Below, piece after piece: positions 6,457 to 7,932 of a stretch of 7,932 nt of DNA. Origin of the DNA: Eubacterium sp. (GTDB taxonomy: Bacteria; Bacillota; Clostridia; Oscillospirales; Acutalibacteraceae). The translations under genes were made by a program, and so were the position numbers. Positions within the stretch are counted from its first letter, which is position 1. Each line of letters begins with the position of its first letter. The notes below the pieces were generated by a model. It did not search any database, was not told the DNA's origin, and saw only the letters and a list, made by a program, of their open reading frames with translations. Location of the stretch: assembly GCA_024696725.1 (NCBI GenBank), contig JAILGO010000145.1, positions 1-7,932 on the forward strand, given 5' to 3'.

Positions 6457-7371
6457 TTAAAGTGTGTTTAAATCGTACGGAGTTTTCTGATATACAAAAT
6501 AATTCAGCCAGTTGTTGAATAAAAGGTTCGCCGTACCCTTCCATGTCATTCTCGGTACAAGCCTTTCGTCGTCGTTAGGATAGTAGTTATACGGGATTTC
6601 AATATCGAGCCCTTTAGCCTTATCCCTGAAATATTCCTTAGCAAGCGTATCTCTGTCGTATTCGCTGTGTCCCGTAACGAAGAACATCCTGCACTGCATA
6701 TCAGATATAATATGAACTCCCGCCTCGGGACTGTAAGAAATAATCTGTAAGTCCTTAATCGTTGCGATATCGTTCATTCTTACCTCGGTGTGTCTTGAAT
6801 GAGGAACGTAGTAAATATCGTCGAGTCCCCTCATAAGCGGGTGAGTGTCGTCAAGGCATTTATGACCGAATACTCCGAACAGCTTCTGCTCCATCGGGTA
6901 TTTCTTGATTCCGTAATGATAATAAAGCGCAGCCTGCGCTCCCCAGCAGATATGCCATACCGAATAAACGTTGGTTTTGCTCCATTCCATAATGGTACAG
7001 AGCTCGTCCCAGTAATCTACCTCCTCAAACTCCATCTGCTCAACGGGCGCGCCGGTTATAATCATTCCGTCGTATCTGTTGTCCTTAACCTCATTAAAGG
7101 TATAATAGAACTTATCCATGTGGCTCTTCGATACGTTCTTAGCCTCGTGCGACGCGACCTGAAGAAAGTCGACGTCGAGCTGAAGCGGGGAATTACTGAG
7201 AAGTCTTAAAAGCTGAGTTTCCGTCTCAAGCTTCGTCGGCATAAGATTAAGTATTATTATTTTAAGAGGTCTGATATCCTGCGTATCAGCTCTTTTATTG
7301 CTCATTACGAATATATTTTCCATTTCAAGACTTTGCTTTGCGGGAAGCTCGTCGTCTATTCTGATAGGCAT
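6457..7371 (-). CDS. metAA: Homoserine O-acetyltransferase, MetA family
   Basis: This 304-residue enzyme of the MetA family acylates homoserine in the first committed step of methionine synthesis. The start at 7371 gives the standard N-terminus MPIRIDDELPAKQSLEMENI and has AAAGGAG (7386-7380 on the minus strand) eight bases upstream; an in-frame ATG at 7431 would add 20 residues with no family match and would place the start at the -35 box. With this start, numbering matches the family exactly: Cys142 in WHICWGAQAAL, and His235 and Glu237 in TGHSEYDRDTL, form the catalytic triad. Residue 111 in GAPVEQMEFEEVDYW is Glu, which in studied MetA enzymes favours acetyl-CoA over succinyl-CoA (Gly111 in E. 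coli). The historical label 'succinyltransferase' would therefore probably be wrong. It is transcribed alone, convergent with the WYL gene and divergent from the rRNA operon. Confidence 0.96.
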   Translation of the reverse strand: MPIRIDDELPAKQSLEMENIFVMSNKRADTQDIRPLKIIILNLMPTKLETETQLLRLLSNSPLQLDVDFLQVASHEAKNVSKSHMDKFYYTFNEVKDNRYDGMIITGAPVEQMEFEEVDYWDELCTIMEWSKTNVYSVWHICWGAQAALYYHYGIKKYPMEQKLFGVFGHKCLDDTHPLMRGLDDIYYVPHSRHTEVRMNDIATIKDLQIISYSPEAGVHIISDMQCRMFFVTGHSEYDRDTLAKEYFRDKAKGLDIEIPYNYYPNDDERLVPRMTWKGTANLLFNNWLNYFVYQKTPYDLNTL

Positions 7372-7402
7372 ATATCTGACTCCTTTCGTAAATAATGGCT
7401 TT

Positions 7403-7431
7403 ATTATATCAAAAGTAATCTGTGAATTCAA
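7403..7431 (-). promoter_or_regulatory. Sigma-A promoter of metA
   Basis: On the minus strand, TTGAAT (7431-7426) lies 17 nt before TATAAT (7408-7403), which is preceded by TGA (extended -10). The predicted start point near 7396 leaves only about 25 nt of leader before the ATG at 7371. This leaves no room for a SAM riboswitch or T-box in that transcript. Confidence 0.82.
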
Positions 7432-7597
7432 GATAAAAATATTATCTCCTTATATTAATTATAATCATCATATTTAGTAAACCGCGGAATTATCGCGTCC
7501 CGAGTCGTGAAAATGTATAAAATGAATACATAATTTCCGCCTGAAAAGTGAATAAACTGTCTAATATGCAAAAAATGAAAAAAAATAAAAAAAGTTG
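7432..7597. other. Non-coding divergent region with inverted repeats
   Basis: No coding sequence is visible between the metA promoter and the rRNA promoter. Three symmetrical elements occur: CGCG-7 nt-CGCG at 7483-7497; ATGTAT-7 nt-ATACAT at 7513-7531; and an outer imperfect pair GCGGAATTAT (7484-7493) with ATAATTTCCGC (7530-7540), one base bulged, that encloses most of the region. From about 7570 to 7594 the sequence is almost pure A and fits an UP element for the rRNA promoter. The repeats may be operators or structure in extended transcripts; the function is unknown. Confidence 0.5.
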
Positions 7598-7626
7598 TTG
7601 ACAAATGAATTCGCTTTTGGTATTAT
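7598..7626 (+). promoter_or_regulatory. Ribosomal RNA operon promoter with UP element
   Basis: A consensus TTGACA (7598-7603), a 17-nt spacer ending in TGG (extended -10) and TATTAT (7621-7626) form a very strong sigma-A promoter. The A-rich tract at about 7570-7594 sits at -40 to -60, where the alpha subunits of RNA polymerase bind. The predicted start is at or near G7633. Only this one strong promoter is evident upstream of the 16S gene. Confidence 0.92.
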
Positions 7627-7632
7627 GTTTAA

Positions 7633-7663
7633 GTCACTTGTCAGTGACGCGCACCTTGAAAAG
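7633..7663 (+). promoter_or_regulatory. boxB-like hairpin and boxA-like antitermination element of the rRNA leader
   Basis: GTCACT (7633-7638) and AGTGAC (7643-7648) form a perfect 6-bp hairpin with a 4-nt loop, right at the predicted start point. It is followed at once by GCACCTTGAAAAG (7651-7663), which resembles the boxA of Bacillota rRNA leaders (TGxTCTTTGAAAAC type) bound by NusB/S10 for antitermination. Placement and order fit; the boxA match is imperfect. Confidence 0.6.
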
Positions 7664-7811
7664 AGAAAATAACGACGAAAAAGGAACCCGAGATTTTAAA
7701 GAGTAAAGAATACTCCAAGTGCTTAATGGAAGCACAACAGTAATAGACGACAGCGAAAGCGAGTCTAAGGATTAGATTTTGGAGTTGGCGAAAGCTGACT
7801 TTAAGATACAA
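7664..7811 (+). other. Structured pre-16S rRNA leader
   Basis: This transcribed spacer has no gene and several helices: a hairpin GTGCTT/AAGCAC (7719-7735); a hairpin TAGAC/GTCTA with inner GC-GAAA-GC (7744-7767); and an 11-bp hairpin at 7779-7804 closed by a GAAA loop (7790-7793). ACTCCAA (7712-7718) is fully complementary to TTGGAGT (7779-7785) and would enclose the first two hairpins. Part of this leader presumably also pairs with the 16S trailer for RNase III processing, but the trailer is outside the window. Confidence 0.6.

Positions 7812-7932
<121 letters not shown>

Noticed and set aside
6799..7209. Plus-strand open frame of 136 codons inside metA
   Set aside because: It is the complement of a fully conserved metA coding region; no SD, and its composition is that of a frame shadow.
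7432..7600. SAM riboswitch or T-box upstream of metA
   Set aside because: The region lies upstream of a good metA promoter, so it is not in the metA leader, and no S-box or T-box core is seen.

Overview
The window looks like chromosomal DNA of a low-to-moderate GC Bacillota of class Clostridia, probably Oscillospirales/Ruminococcaceae-like. The evidence is the 16S rRNA 5' end, the SD-rich gene starts, the sigma-A promoters with extended -10 elements, and the gene set. The family-level guess is inference; the phylum and class rest mainly on the 16S fragment and the mltG-U32-PBP gene order.

Layout: (1) 2-2604 is a tightly packed plus-strand run: the 3' part of a GNAT acetyltransferase, a DJ-1/PfpI-family protein, 5-formyltetrahydrofolate cyclo-ligase, and the endolytic murein transglycosylase MltG. 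(2) 2608-5374 holds a U32-family protein and a class B penicillin-binding protein (PBP). Both are full length and motif-complete, yet they are broken by three in-frame TAA codons (one in U32, two in the PBP) with no frameshift. A terminator hairpin between them (3862-3895) contains the ribosome binding site of the PBP in its 3' arm. (3) 5352-6397 is a WYL-domain transcription regulator with its own strong promoter, placed over the end of the PBP gene. (4) 6419-6446 is a bidirectional terminator. (5) 6457-7371 (minus) is MetA, predicted to be the acetyl-CoA-using form (Glu111), with its own promoter and a leader of only about 25 nt. (6) 7432-7811 is a non-coding divergent control region holding the metA promoter, inverted repeats, a strong rRNA promoter with an A-rich UP element, and a structured rRNA leader with a boxB/boxA-like element. 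(7) From about 7812 to the end is the start of a 16S rRNA gene.

How the genes relate: the first block mixes a detoxification/deglycase-type protein, one-carbon folate salvage and cell wall synthesis. MltG, a U32 protein and a PBP also lie near each other in Bacillus subtilis (yrrL, yrrN/yrrO, pbpI), so this is an old conserved neighbourhood. MetA starts methionine synthesis from homoserine and is regulated apart from the wall block.

I see no mobile element, CRISPR array or defence system. The most notable signals are the three TAA interruptions confined to two neighbouring genes, the terminator that overlaps a ribosome binding site, two TGA stop codons that also form the TGn part of extended -10 promoter elements, and mutually exclusive folds in the rRNA leader.
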